Shown here piece by piece: positions 9,567 to 17,498 of a DNA stretch of 42,524 nt; position 1 is the first letter of the stretch; each line of letters starts with the position of its first letter. Position numbers and translations under genes: made by a program. This DNA is from Bacteroidaceae bacterium (lineage in GTDB: Bacteria > Bacteroidota > Bacteroidia > Bacteroidales > Bacteroidaceae), in NCBI GenBank assembly GCA_017540585.1, contig JAFYAT010000015.1:1-42524 (forward strand), in the 5' to 3' direction. Under the pieces are notes generated by a model. It had not been told where the DNA came from and made no database searches. It worked only from the letters and a program-made list of their open reading frames with translations.

Positions 9567-10553
9567 ATGAAACCTTACAAATTTCAACCATATCTAAAGA
9601 CCACACTGTGGGGTGGCTATCAGATAGCCCCCTTCAAGGGTATCTACACGGCTCAGCCTAATATAGGTGAGAGCTGGGAGATAAGTGGCGTACCAGGACA
9701 TGAGAGCGTTGCCATAGACCGCGGACTCATTGATGATGTTGACGTGGGACTCACTCTCACCCAACTCATCGACAAGTACAAGGGACTGCTCATAGGCGAC
9801 AAGGTTTACAAGACCTACGGCAACAAGTTCCCTATCCTCGTCAAGCTTATCGACTCACGTCAGGACCTCTCCGTACAGGTGCATCCTGACGACAAACTTG
9901 CCATGGAACGTCACGGATGCGCAGGTAAGACCGAGATGTGGTACGTCATCAAGGCTGACATAGGAGCAAAGATATATAGCGGACTTCGCAAGTCCATCAC
10001 ACCCGATGACTACGAGCGACTCGTAAGCGAGAACGAAGACGAAAGACCCGACGGCAGCGAGAATCCGATGGCTTCGGTCATAGCCACCCATGAGAGCCAT
10101 GACGGCGACCTTTACTTCATTCCTGCGGGACGGCTTCATGCCATCGGTGCAGGCAATTTCCTTGCCGAGATACAGCAGACAAGCGATATAACATACCGTG
10201 TGTATGACTTCGGAAGGAAGGATGCACACGGCAAACCTCGTGAACTGCACGTAGAACAGGCAAAGGATGCCATCGACTATCAGGTATGGCCAGAGTATCG
10301 CACAAGCTACGACTCCACCAAGCCAACCTCACAGCTTATCAACTGTCCTTACTTTGTCGTCCATCGTGTAGTGGTACAGGTAGCGGCACAGATTGACTTC
10401 AAGTGTGACTCCTTCGTCGTCGTCATGTGTCTGTGGGGCGAAGCCAACATCAACGGCATCAGCATCCGCCAAGGCGAGACGGTACTCGTCCCAGCATCCG
10501 AGAACATACTCTACATCTTCGGCAACGCCACCTTCCTCACCGCAACGATGTAA
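9567..10553 (+). CDS. manA: Type I mannose-6-phosphate isomerase
   Basis: This 328-residue cytosolic protein interconverts mannose 6-phosphate and fructose 6-phosphate, the step that brings mannan-derived mannose into glycolysis. Two cupin-like halves are present. Zinc ligands are visible: SVQVHPDD with His106, KTEMWYV with Glu123, and the later GRLHAIGAG with His191. The shorter length matches the bacterial short type I form rather than the E. coli enzyme of about 390 residues. It lies downstream of the epimerase and upstream of the alpha-galactosidase, so it completes the mannose branch of the pathway. The symbol is given by family. Confidence 0.9.
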   Translation: MKPYKFQPYLKTTLWGGYQIAPFKGIYTAQPNIGESWEISGVPGHESVAIDRGLIDDVDVGLTLTQLIDKYKGLLIGDKVYKTYGNKFPILVKLIDSRQDLSVQVHPDDKLAMERHGCAGKTEMWYVIKADIGAKIYSGLRKSITPDDYERLVSENEDERPDGSENPMASVIATHESHDGDLYFIPAGRLHAIGAGNFLAEIQQTSDITYRVYDFGRKDAHGKPRELHVEQAKDAIDYQVWPEYRTSYDSTKPTSQLINCPYFVVHRVVVQVAAQIDFKCDSFVVVMCLWGEANINGISIRQGETVLVPASENILYIFGNATFLTATM

Positions 10554-10935
10554 AGCCAACAAGTTGGAGTGAAGATTGATAAATATATTTTACTCTGCTC
10601 GCTGAAACACAGAGAACACGGAGGAGACAGAGAAAGCAGAGTCCCCAGAGAGGGTTATTTTTTGAAAACACGAATTACCGCGAATTTGCCATAAATTGTC
10701 ATGAATTTAAACACTAAACTTTAGCTCGGCGTATCCAATTATCATTAATCATGATTTCGACATCGAAATCTATTTGTGATAATTAAATTGTTAAAAAAAT
10801 ATTCATGATTATTCGTGGTCAATTACATGATAATTCGTGCAAAAAAAATGGTTTGAACAACTTAGAGTGCTCTCTGTGTTGAGCCTATCTTCCGCGAGAA
10901 CTAAAAAACTCAAGAACTCAAATAATTGCAACTCT
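10554..10935. repeat. Composite intergenic repeat region (AACACAGAG and ATTCGTG families)
   Basis: This 380-base gap has no convincing gene. It starts with AACACAGAGAACACGGAG (10605-10623), a repeat also found at 37143-37161 and partly reversed near 10870 (CTCTCTGTGTT). The interior carries several CGAATT/AATTCGTG and TCATGAAT/ATTCATGA units (10665-10840) able to pair with each other. It looks like a nest of miniature repeats. The open frame running from 10837 into the GH36 gene is not taken as coding, because the signal peptide starts at 10936. Confidence 0.55.
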
Positions 10936-13182
10936 ATGAATCATGAATTGAAATCAGCATTTTTCTCTTTCCTTGCCGCCATGTCACTCACGGCTGCGGC
11001 TGAAAAGGTGGAGATACACACCCCAGCCAACAGCCTCGTCGTTGACCTCTGGAAAGACGGCGAGCCTAAGTTCGTCTATTACGGTTCAAGGCTCTCTGCC
11101 CAGGATCTCAAGTCACTTCCTGATCCTACAAGGGAGAACTGGTCGCACCTCGACCTCTATCCTGCTTATGGTGCCAACCATACACAGAGTGAGGTGGCAC
11201 TTGCCATGACTCATGCCGACGGCAATATGTCCACAAGCCTCCTCGTGCAGGATTTCGACATCAAGGAGGTGAGCGACAAGGCTCCTAACGGCAACGACCG
11301 CAAGGGCACACTCCTTACCATCACACTCAAGGACCCCGTCTATCCGACCACCGTTCATCTCTACTACCTTGCCTACAAGGACGTGGATATGATAGAATGT
11401 TGGAGCGACATCAACAATGCCGAGAAGAAGGATGTGCTCCTCACTCAGTTCTACTCAACATGTATGCCTATACGTCGTGGCAATGTGTGGGCAAGCCATT
11501 TCCATGGTTCGTGGGCAGCCGAAGGACAACTCACCGAGGAAAAGCTGAACAACGGTATGCTTGTAGTCAAGAACAAGGACGGAGTGCGCAATGCCACAAG
11601 CGACCGCTCCGAGGTCATGTTCTCGCTTGACGGCAAGGGACAGCAGAACTGCGGTGATGTCATCGGTACAGCCGTACTCTATTCGGGCAACTACCGTGTG
11701 GCAATAGACACCGACGACTCAGAGTATCACTACTACTTTGCTGGTATCAATCCCGACAACTCGTCATACCGTCTGCGCAAGGGCGAGACATTCACAACGC
11801 CACACGTGGCTTACACATTCTCACGTGAGGGACTCTCAGGAGCATCTCGCAATTTCCACCGTTGGGGACGTAACTATCAGTTGCGACATGGCGACAAGCC
11901 ACGCGACATACTCCTCAACTCATGGGAAGGCGTATATTTTGACATCAACCAGAAAGGTATGGACCAGATGATGGCAGACATAGCATCAATGGGTGGCGAA
12001 CTCTTCGTGATGGATGACGGATGGTTTGGCGACAAGTATCCACGCAAGAACGACACATCCTCTCTTGGCGACTGGACGGTTGACCGTACTAAACTGCCCG
12101 ACGGCATCGAAGGACTACTCCGTGATGCCAAGAAGAACAAGGTCAAGTTCGGTATATGGATTGAGCCTGAGATGGCTAACACCAAGAGCGAACTGTACGA
12201 AAAGCATCCCGACTGGATTATCAAGGCACCACAGCGTGAGCCAATACTCGGACGTGGTGGCTCACAGGTCGTTCTCGACCTCTCCAATCCAAAGGTGCAG
12301 GACTTCGTGTTCAGCATCGTGGACGACCTCCTCACCAAGTATCCAGACATAGCATACCTCAAGTGGGATGCCAATGCACCAGTCATGAACCACGGTTCGC
12401 AGTACCTCACCATGGCAAACCAGTCACACCTGTATATCGAGTACCACCGAGGTTTACAGAAAGTGTGCGAACGCATTCGTGCCAAGTATGCCGATGTAGT
12501 CATTCAGGCATGTGCCAGCGGAGGCGGAAGAGCGACATACGGACTCCTGCCATACTTCGACGAGTTCTGGGTAAGTGACGACACCGATGCCCTCCAGCGT
12601 ATCTATATGCAATGGGGAACAAGCTATTTCTTCCCAGCAATAGCCATGGCAAGCCATATATCTGCCACACCTAACCACCAGACATTCCGCACCATACCAC
12701 TCAAGTTCCGTTGCGACGTAGCCATGAGCGGACGTCTCGGAATGGAGATACAGCCAAAGAACATGACCAACGAGGAGAAAGCACTCTGTCGCAAGGCTAT
12801 CGCCGACTACAAGAGTGTACGTCACATCGTTCAGTTCGGCGACATCTACCGACTCCATTCACCATACGAGGGCGACAACCTTGCATCCCTCATGTACGTG
12901 ACGGAGAACAAGCAAGAAGCTGTCTTCTACTGGTACAAACTGGAGACCTTCTGCAACCAGCACCTTCCACGCATCAAGATGGCAGGACTCGACCCAGACC
13001 GTCTCTATACCGTACATGAACTCAACCGTATCGACAATCGTCCACTCGACTGTGAGGGCAAGACCTTCACAGGTGCCTACCTCATGCAGAACGGCATAGA
13101 CCTTCCATTCAAGCACAATGTGGATTACCACAAACAGAATGACTGGGCAAGCCGTGTGATATGGCTGAAAGCCGTGGATTAA
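10936..13182 (+). CDS. GH36 alpha-galactosidase, exported
   Basis: This 748-residue protein begins with a signal peptide (MNHELKSAFFSFLAAMSLTAAA), which places the start at 10936. It has the GH36 layout: N-terminal beta-sandwich (about 25-310), a TIM barrel, and a C-terminal beta domain. The nucleophile Asp478 is in YLKWDANAP and the acid/base Asp548 in WVSDDTDAL; GIWIEPEM and QACASGGGR are further GH36 signatures. It probably removes alpha-1,6-galactose side chains from galactomannan in the periplasm, opening the backbone to the GH26 mannanase. The last 131 bases before the final four codons are repeated at 25770-25900, on the far side of the A/T-rich island. The 3' end of this gene is therefore the island's left border, and its last residues (AVD) differ from the copy (AKE). 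Confidence 0.92.
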   Translation: MNHELKSAFFSFLAAMSLTAAAEKVEIHTPANSLVVDLWKDGEPKFVYYGSRLSAQDLKSLPDPTRENWSHLDLYPAYGANHTQSEVALAMTHADGNMSTSLLVQDFDIKEVSDKAPNGNDRKGTLLTITLKDPVYPTTVHLYYLAYKDVDMIECWSDINNAEKKDVLLTQFYSTCMPIRRGNVWASHFHGSWAAEGQLTEEKLNNGMLVVKNKDGVRNATSDRSEVMFSLDGKGQQNCGDVIGTAVLYSGNYRVAIDTDDSEYHYYFAGINPDNSSYRLRKGETFTTPHVAYTFSREGLSGASRNFHRWGRNYQLRHGDKPRDILLNSWEGVYFDINQKGMDQMMADIASMGGELFVMDDGWFGDKYPRKNDTSSLGDWTVDRTKLPDGIEGLLRDAKKNKVKFGIWIEPEMANTKSELYEKHPDWIIKAPQREPILGRGGSQVVLDLSNPKVQDFVFSIVDDLLTKYPDIAYLKWDANAPVMNHGSQYLTMANQSHLYIEYHRGLQKVCERIRAKYADVVIQACASGGGRATYGLLPYFDEFWVSDDTDALQRIYMQWGTSYFFPAIAMASHISATPNHQTFRTIPLKFRCDVAMSGRLGMEIQPKNMTNEEKALCRKAIADYKSVRHIVQFGDIYRLHSPYEGDNLASLMYVTENKQEAVFYWYKLETFCNQHLPRIKMAGLDPDRLYTVHELNRIDNRPLDCEGKTFTGAYLMQNGIDLPFKHNVDYHKQNDWASRVIWLKAVD
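13042..13172 (+). repeat. 131-bp direct repeat, left copy (3' end of GH36 gene)
   Basis: These 131 bases recur at 25770-25900 in the same orientation at an exact offset of 12728. Only two substitutions are visible (13071 A versus T, 13140 T versus C). The match begins abruptly: 13041 is T where 25769 is C, and the upstream sequences are unrelated. Beyond 13172 the copies diverge but keep the reading frame to a stop. It flanks the eight-gene operon and is the best mark of an insertion or recombination event. Confidence 0.93.
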
Positions 13183-13227
13183 ACCACATCGTTCTTCAGT
13201 GGTAAACAAAAACAATCCTATATGAAT

Positions 13228-13267
13228 AATGAAAGGGTGGTGACTGATTCGTCACCACCCTTTCATT
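13228..13267. terminator. Strong 17-bp hairpin after the GH36 gene
   Basis: A perfect 17-bp stem (arms 13228-13244 and 13251-13267, AATGAAAGGGTGGTGAC arm) closes a six-base loop about 45 bases after the GH36 stop. There is no clean T-run on either side, but stem strength and position suit an intrinsic terminator or 3' end stabiliser for the mannan operon. Confidence 0.75.
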
Positions 13268-13542
13268 GTCCCATCAGCACACTATCGTAACTTGAATACA
13301 CATTTCTAAGCATTCGTCCAGAAAAATGTAATGTTTATGCAATTATTCGTCCAAAAGAATGTAAACACAGTAGAAAATGTACTGTTTATCACATTGTTAC
13401 TCGTAGATTGTTGATAACATGCCCAATTTGCGTATTCCCTACGTATATTTTCGTTACATTTTTTGATACATCTTAAAATAAGTTATGTATATTAATACAC
13501 GCTAAATGGGGATGTGTCAAAATAGGCACATCTTCTTGTCTT
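13268..13542. repeat. Intergenic junction with a 33-bp-period direct repeat and an operon-end hairpin
   Basis: The converging ends of the mannan operon and the A/T-rich operon meet here and no gene is seen. The 20-base unit beginning ATTCGTCCA occurs at 13312-13331 and 13345-13364, 18 of 20 bases identical, with a period of 33. Closer to the protease gene, GATGTGTC and GGCACATC (13511-13532) form an 8-bp stem with one G-T pair. This is the likely transcript end for the minus-strand operon. Confidence 0.5.
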
Positions 13543-14286
13543 TCATCTAATATATGGCTTAACAGCATCAATACTCCAAGCATAATTTAGATTTGCTTGG
13601 GAACCATCGGCAAACGAACCAGAAGTAATACCAACAACTTCACCATACTCATTAATTAATGCGCCGCCACTACTTCCATGATCTATAAGTACACTTATTT
13701 GCATCAAATTGTCTGCACGCCACTGAGATATCTCTCCAGATGAAAATGTATTTTCCAATCCACGTGGACTTCCAATTGCATACACCTTTTCTCCAACTCT
13801 TGGTTTATCTTTAGCAATAGGTATAAAGTTTGTATTATCACAATCAACTCGGAATAATATAAAATCTTCCTCCTCACTTTTTGCTAATACCTCAATAACC
13901 TTATAAAAAGAGTCACCATCTACGAGTTTTATTTGTTCAAGACCAATACCAGTACCCTTAAATACATGATAATTACTCACAGCAAGGCCTTCATTATTAA
14001 TGAAAAAACCAGAACCTTGATACGTATTTGTTCCATCAGTAGTGAAGACCATAAAAACAGCACTTCCATAACGATCAAATATTTGTGTACCATCCAATTT
14101 TACATCTGATCGTTTGTTGTTTACGCTTATATTGGCAGAAACTCTTGAAGAATTTCTGCCAGAGTTCTTTGCCATTGTTGTACCTGGACGTTCTTTGTCT
14201 TTACTATGTCCTGACTTATGGGCACATGAAATAACAAGCAACGAACATAAACATATAACAATCCCTATTTTTCTTCTATTCTGCAT
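13543..14286 (-). CDS. Trypsin-like serine protease, predicted lipoprotein
   Basis: This 247-residue protein is the last gene of the eight-gene operon. An N-terminal signal ends in the lipobox VISC (Cys21), so it should be tethered to a membrane on the periplasmic side. After a polar linker (22-65) comes a chymotrypsin-fold domain with His107 in SNYHVFKG, Asp141 in EEDFILF and Ser206 in DHGSSGGAL, a complete catalytic triad of the DegP/HtrA-like type. No PDZ domain follows; the chain ends soon after the protease core. The ATG at 14286 is chosen over a TTG at 14292, and it overlaps the MotB-like gene by 11 bases, indicating translational coupling. It may be the output enzyme of the machine or a processing/maturation protease. 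The target is unknown. Confidence 0.87.
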   Translation of the reverse strand: MQNRRKIGIVICLCSLLVISCAHKSGHSKDKERPGTTMAKNSGRNSSRVSANISVNNKRSDVKLDGTQIFDRYGSAVFMVFTTDGTNTYQGSGFFINNEGLAVSNYHVFKGTGIGLEQIKLVDGDSFYKVIEVLAKSEEEDFILFRVDCDNTNFIPIAKDKPRVGEKVYAIGSPRGLENTFSSGEISQWRADNLMQISVLIDHGSSGGALINEYGEVVGITSGSFADGSQANLNYAWSIDAVKPYIR

Positions 14287-14950
14287 CTTCAATTATATTC
14301 TTAGGAATAATATGTATCACAAATCTTTGATTTAATTTCTCATTTTTGCCTCTTTCACGCATTAGCATTGAATCCAACTGCATAAAACGTTCTGTTCCTT
14401 CACCATTTGTATATCCGAAATTGTATCTACCATCTCCACTTCCGGCTATCTGAATCTCGCAGTTTTCTCCAAAATCAATTTTACAGATGTCCTTCCAAAA
14501 CTTCATCAAAGTAAGAGCACGCTGAAAACTCCAATCATAATTTGCATCAGTTTGTCTAACGGAATTACGAGAAGCCTGTCCCTCGATAATCAACAAATAC
14601 TGATTATTTTTATTCCTATTCAAAAAATTCATAATTTCCTTTCCTGCATGTGTTAGACTATCAGTATTTGCCTGCATATCTTCAAGACTGTATTTTGTTG
14701 CATTAAAAAAACAACTAACATGGAGGACATATTTCTTGTATATGTTTTTATATTCAAAATATCCACTCTTCCCAAGTTCCTTTGTAGATGCTTCTACCTT
14801 TTTTATTTCTTCAAGCTGTGCCTCAGTCGCTTCCATACGTTTATGCAACAAAACAATAACAAGCACAAAAAGAGTTAGCATAATGAAGAAAAGACTTGTC
14901 ATCAAATCAGAATAACTTGTCCAGAAAAAAGATTCCTTTTTCTCCGCCAT
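14276..14950 (-). CDS. MotB/OmpA-like stator protein (ZorB-like)
   Basis: This 224-residue protein has a short cytosolic N-terminus and one membrane helix (about 12-35) carrying SYSDLMTSLFFIMLTLFVL. Asp15 is at the position of the proton-binding aspartate of MotB/ZorB. A periplasmic linker (36-65) leads to an OmpA/MotB peptidoglycan-binding-like domain: LLIIEGQASR, then YDWSFQRALTLMKFW, then NQRFVIHI near the end, matching the helix and strand order of that fold. It follows the MotA-like gene by 17 bases, and the pair should form an ion channel/stator complex. It lacks features of flagellar MotB context, and no flagellar genes are seen. ZorB of the Zorya phage-defence system is the closest comparison I can offer. 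Confidence 0.87.
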   Translation of the reverse strand: MAEKKESFFWTSYSDLMTSLFFIMLTLFVLVIVLLHKRMEATEAQLEEIKKVEASTKELGKSGYFEYKNIYKKYVLHVSCFFNATKYSLEDMQANTDSLTHAGKEIMNFLNRNKNNQYLLIIEGQASRNSVRQTDANYDWSFQRALTLMKFWKDICKIDFGENCEIQIAGSGDGRYNFGYTNGEGTERFMQLDSMLMRERGKNEKLNQRFVIHIIPKNIIEDAE

Positions 14951-14967
14951 AGTATTTCCTTATTACG

Positions 14968-16575
14968 TTATTTACGGATGTTTTTTGTACTATCTTTTAA
15001 GACAACACTTGTACTATCATTTGTAATCACAGAACTTTTTGTAGTATCATTAGCATCATTTACATCCTTTGTCGCATAATTCGTTGGCATGTTGTTTGAC
15101 GAGAAACAAATATTGTAAACAGTATTCGAAATACATGCCATGGCAATCGTAATTACAGAAACAACTATTGTCCATTTCATCCATTCTGGCATAACTTGCA
15201 CTTCCACCGTCGAAGAGTGTTCCCTAAAATTATTGTTGCGAGCCATTTCTCTTGCCGTACGTGTCATAGTGTTTTCCACACGAGAAGCCACATCATTATT
15301 AGAACTTTTTATACCTTCAATTAATTTTTCCAATTTTGCAGGAATACCGGATATTTCTGCTAATTGTTTTTCCAGCATAGGGATTTGACTCAACTGTGCT
15401 CCAAACTGCGAACGTAGTTCATTATTTAACATTATAAAGGAATCACGTTCTTCCGCAACAATATTCTTAAACTCTGTAGCCTGTTGAACAAGAGCAGAGT
15501 TCAGATCTCCAATATTTGAACTTGCTGTTTCCTTCAATGTTCGTAATGCATCTCTCAACTCAACATCAACATTTGCAGATGTCTTTGCAATTTCTGCTTT
15601 ATGACGCATAAAATATTGCTGAATCTCTTCCAAAACGTGTAAACGATTTGATTCCCTTTCGAATTGAGATGTAAATGTATGAATAGCATCAGTATAGCCA
15701 TGAATATCGTCCAAATACTGATTAAACAGTTCCAATTTGTCGGTGCATTCTTTTAATTCCTCCAAAACACGAACATTAGCCTTTGCCATTTTCATGACAT
15801 CCATATCATGAACGGCTTTAATAATGTCACCTTGTATGCGATATGACTCATTAACCTCGCATAATGCACTACGAAGGGAAGATGTATTCTCTGAGAAAGT
15901 ATTATTGAACTTGTTAAGATTCTTTACCAAATTGTTGAGAGCATCAGATGTGTCCGATGGTAATTCTGGCAACAACGTTGCTTGAAGCCATGCAAGAAAA
16001 GTGTTTTTACCAGATTCACCTTGTAGCTTAAATCTCTTAAAAAGCAAAGAACCAATTGTCGTAAGCAAAATACCTATAATACTTGCAACCATTGCCCATG
16101 CTACACCTGACAACAAATCATTAACACCTTCAGCTGCCATTCCAAAATTTCCAGAACCTGATGACAGAAGAGCTGTTATACTTCCTGTAGAAAGAAGCGA
16201 ACCTAATCCTACTATCACACCTGCCATTGTACCAGCTAAGCCACAATACAATGGTGTCGGAGTAAGTGTATTTATATCATTCTCGACTGAATCGCAATGA
16301 CGATCTACGGCATCTTTCAACAGAGAGAAATCAATAACAGATCCGGAGTTATTTTTGAGATATTTGTTAATGGAGTCTTTTATTGAGGCAAAAACCTTAT
16401 TGCCACGACCAGAAATACCAGAAACCAAATTGGTTTCTGGATTATATACGATGCCCCATGTTTTATCTTCCTTAAATATTTCCTTGTAATCAATCATTCG
16501 AGCCACATTCTTCACAAAGAAATATATTTGAAACACTACGACAGCAATAACTATTATAATTGGTATTTCTTCCAT
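14968..16575 (-). CDS. MotA/TolQ/ExbB-like channel protein with long helical tail (ZorA-like)
   Basis: This 535-residue membrane protein has helix 1 at 4-22 and the MotA/ExbB channel pair at about 110-137 and 157-179 (PLYCGLAGTMAGVIVGLGSLL; GVAWAMVASIIGILLTTIGSLLF). A long helical, coiled-coil-rich region (about 200-450) follows, as in ZorA, where a cytosolic tail is thought to signal from the motor. Unlike classical ZorA, it has a further membrane helix near the C-terminus (468-490) and a Ser/Thr/Asn/Asp-rich tail of 45 residues. Its start lies one base after the stop of the upstream coiled-coil gene and its partner is the next gene. It should form the pentameric shell of a five-to-two stator by family analogy; the fourth helix is unusual and may anchor the tail back to the membrane. 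Confidence 0.87.
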   Translation of the reverse strand: MEEIPIIIVIAVVVFQIYFFVKNVARMIDYKEIFKEDKTWGIVYNPETNLVSGISGRGNKVFASIKDSINKYLKNNSGSVIDFSLLKDAVDRHCDSVENDINTLTPTPLYCGLAGTMAGVIVGLGSLLSTGSITALLSSGSGNFGMAAEGVNDLLSGVAWAMVASIIGILLTTIGSLLFKRFKLQGESGKNTFLAWLQATLLPELPSDTSDALNNLVKNLNKFNNTFSENTSSLRSALCEVNESYRIQGDIIKAVHDMDVMKMAKANVRVLEELKECTDKLELFNQYLDDIHGYTDAIHTFTSQFERESNRLHVLEEIQQYFMRHKAEIAKTSANVDVELRDALRTLKETASSNIGDLNSALVQQATEFKNIVAEERDSFIMLNNELRSQFGAQLSQIPMLEKQLAEISGIPAKLEKLIEGIKSSNNDVASRVENTMTRTAREMARNNNFREHSSTVEVQVMPEWMKWTIVVSVITIAMACISNTVYNICFSSNNMPTNYATKDVNDANDTTKSSVITNDSTSVVLKDSTKNIRK

Positions 16576-16576
16576 C

Positions 16577-17497
16577 TTACTTGTTCAATTTTAGCATCAA
16601 TGGTTTTGTAACAATCCATGTTTCACTATCACACTTTTCACATTCACCATATTCCTCGACTGTAAAGTTAGATGCTTCGTTTATTGAAACTCCGCTATAT
16701 TTCACTTTTGTTTGCCAATCATTTTTTGATTGTATTTTGTCCAACGATATAATTTCAAATTTACCTTTTGTTGGACTTAAAAATGTAATTTTGAAAGCAC
16801 ATCCTTCTTGATTAGAGTCGTAAATGTGTGTAAAATATTTGTCAGAATCAACTTTTGCATAACCAACTTTATTCTCAACAATGTTAGTTGACACAGTATT
16901 TCTGTGATTATTAACTCCAGAATCTTTTCTACATAATTCTCTCAATTTTCTTTCTACTTCATCCATCTTGCCTTCCAAATTTCTTAAACGCATTTCTCCT
17001 TGTTGAGGAGCGTAATTGTTTTGATTAGATGAATTCTTATTTTGTAAAGAATACAAATGATTTACTTTTCCAGAAAGTTCATGTATTCTTCCTTCGTTTA
17101 TAGAATCATTCAAACGCTTTTCGGCAATATCACGAATGCGACCTTCCCTACACATAATAAGTGTCAAAGCGATGGCAATAAATGACAAAAGCATTGTAAA
17201 TATGGTCATATATTGCCATGCCATTTTGGGCTTCTCCAGTCCATCTATTTTATCCTTTAATTCCGCATTATCTTTGTTTGCAGAATTCAGTTCCGCTGTT
17301 AACGTATCAACTTTATTCACCAGTTCCATCATCAGGCTATCCTGTGCAACAATCTTCTGTTTTACAGAATCTGGAAGCTCGATAATTGTTGTGACCTCTT
17401 TCTCCTCTTTTGTGGAATTATCCTCATCAAGAATGTCACATGATGATATGGCAAAGATAATTGCCATATAAAATATATAATGTATAATACCCTTCAT
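16577..17497 (-). CDS. Coiled-coil membrane protein with predicted lipobox
   Basis: I do not recognise a family for this 306-residue protein. It opens with a hydrophobic segment ending in ISSC (Cys20), a plausible lipobox followed by an acidic stretch (DILDEDN). Residues 43-90 form a predicted coiled coil and 93-115 a membrane helix followed by CREGRIR, so the C-terminal part is probably cytosolic by the positive-inside rule. A second charged helical stretch (about 118-200) and a small globular C-terminal domain (about 225-306) with a CEKC pair follow. It sits between the actin-like and MotA-like genes, one base from each. A bridging role between cytosolic filaments and the stator is inference. 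The lipobox may be fortuitous. Confidence 0.8.
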   Translation of the reverse strand: MKGIIHYIFYMAIIFAISSCDILDEDNSTKEEKEVTTIIELPDSVKQKIVAQDSLMMELVNKVDTLTAELNSANKDNAELKDKIDGLEKPKMAWQYMTIFTMLLSFIAIALTLIMCREGRIRDIAEKRLNDSINEGRIHELSGKVNHLYSLQNKNSSNQNNYAPQQGEMRLRNLEGKMDEVERKLRELCRKDSGVNNHRNTVSTNIVENKVGYAKVDSDKYFTHIYDSNQEGCAFKITFLSPTKGKFEIISLDKIQSKNDWQTKVKYSGVSINEASNFTVEEYGECEKCDSETWIVTKPLMLKLNK

Positions 17498-17498
17498 A

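Noticed and set aside
1-13182. Complete polysaccharide utilisation locus with SusC/SusD
   Set aside because: No TonB-dependent receptor, SusD-like lipoprotein or hybrid regulator is within the window.
14276-16575. Flagellar motor genes motA/motB
   Set aside because: No other flagellar gene is present, the MotA-like protein has an atypical long tail with a fourth helix, and gut Bacteroidales are not flagellated.
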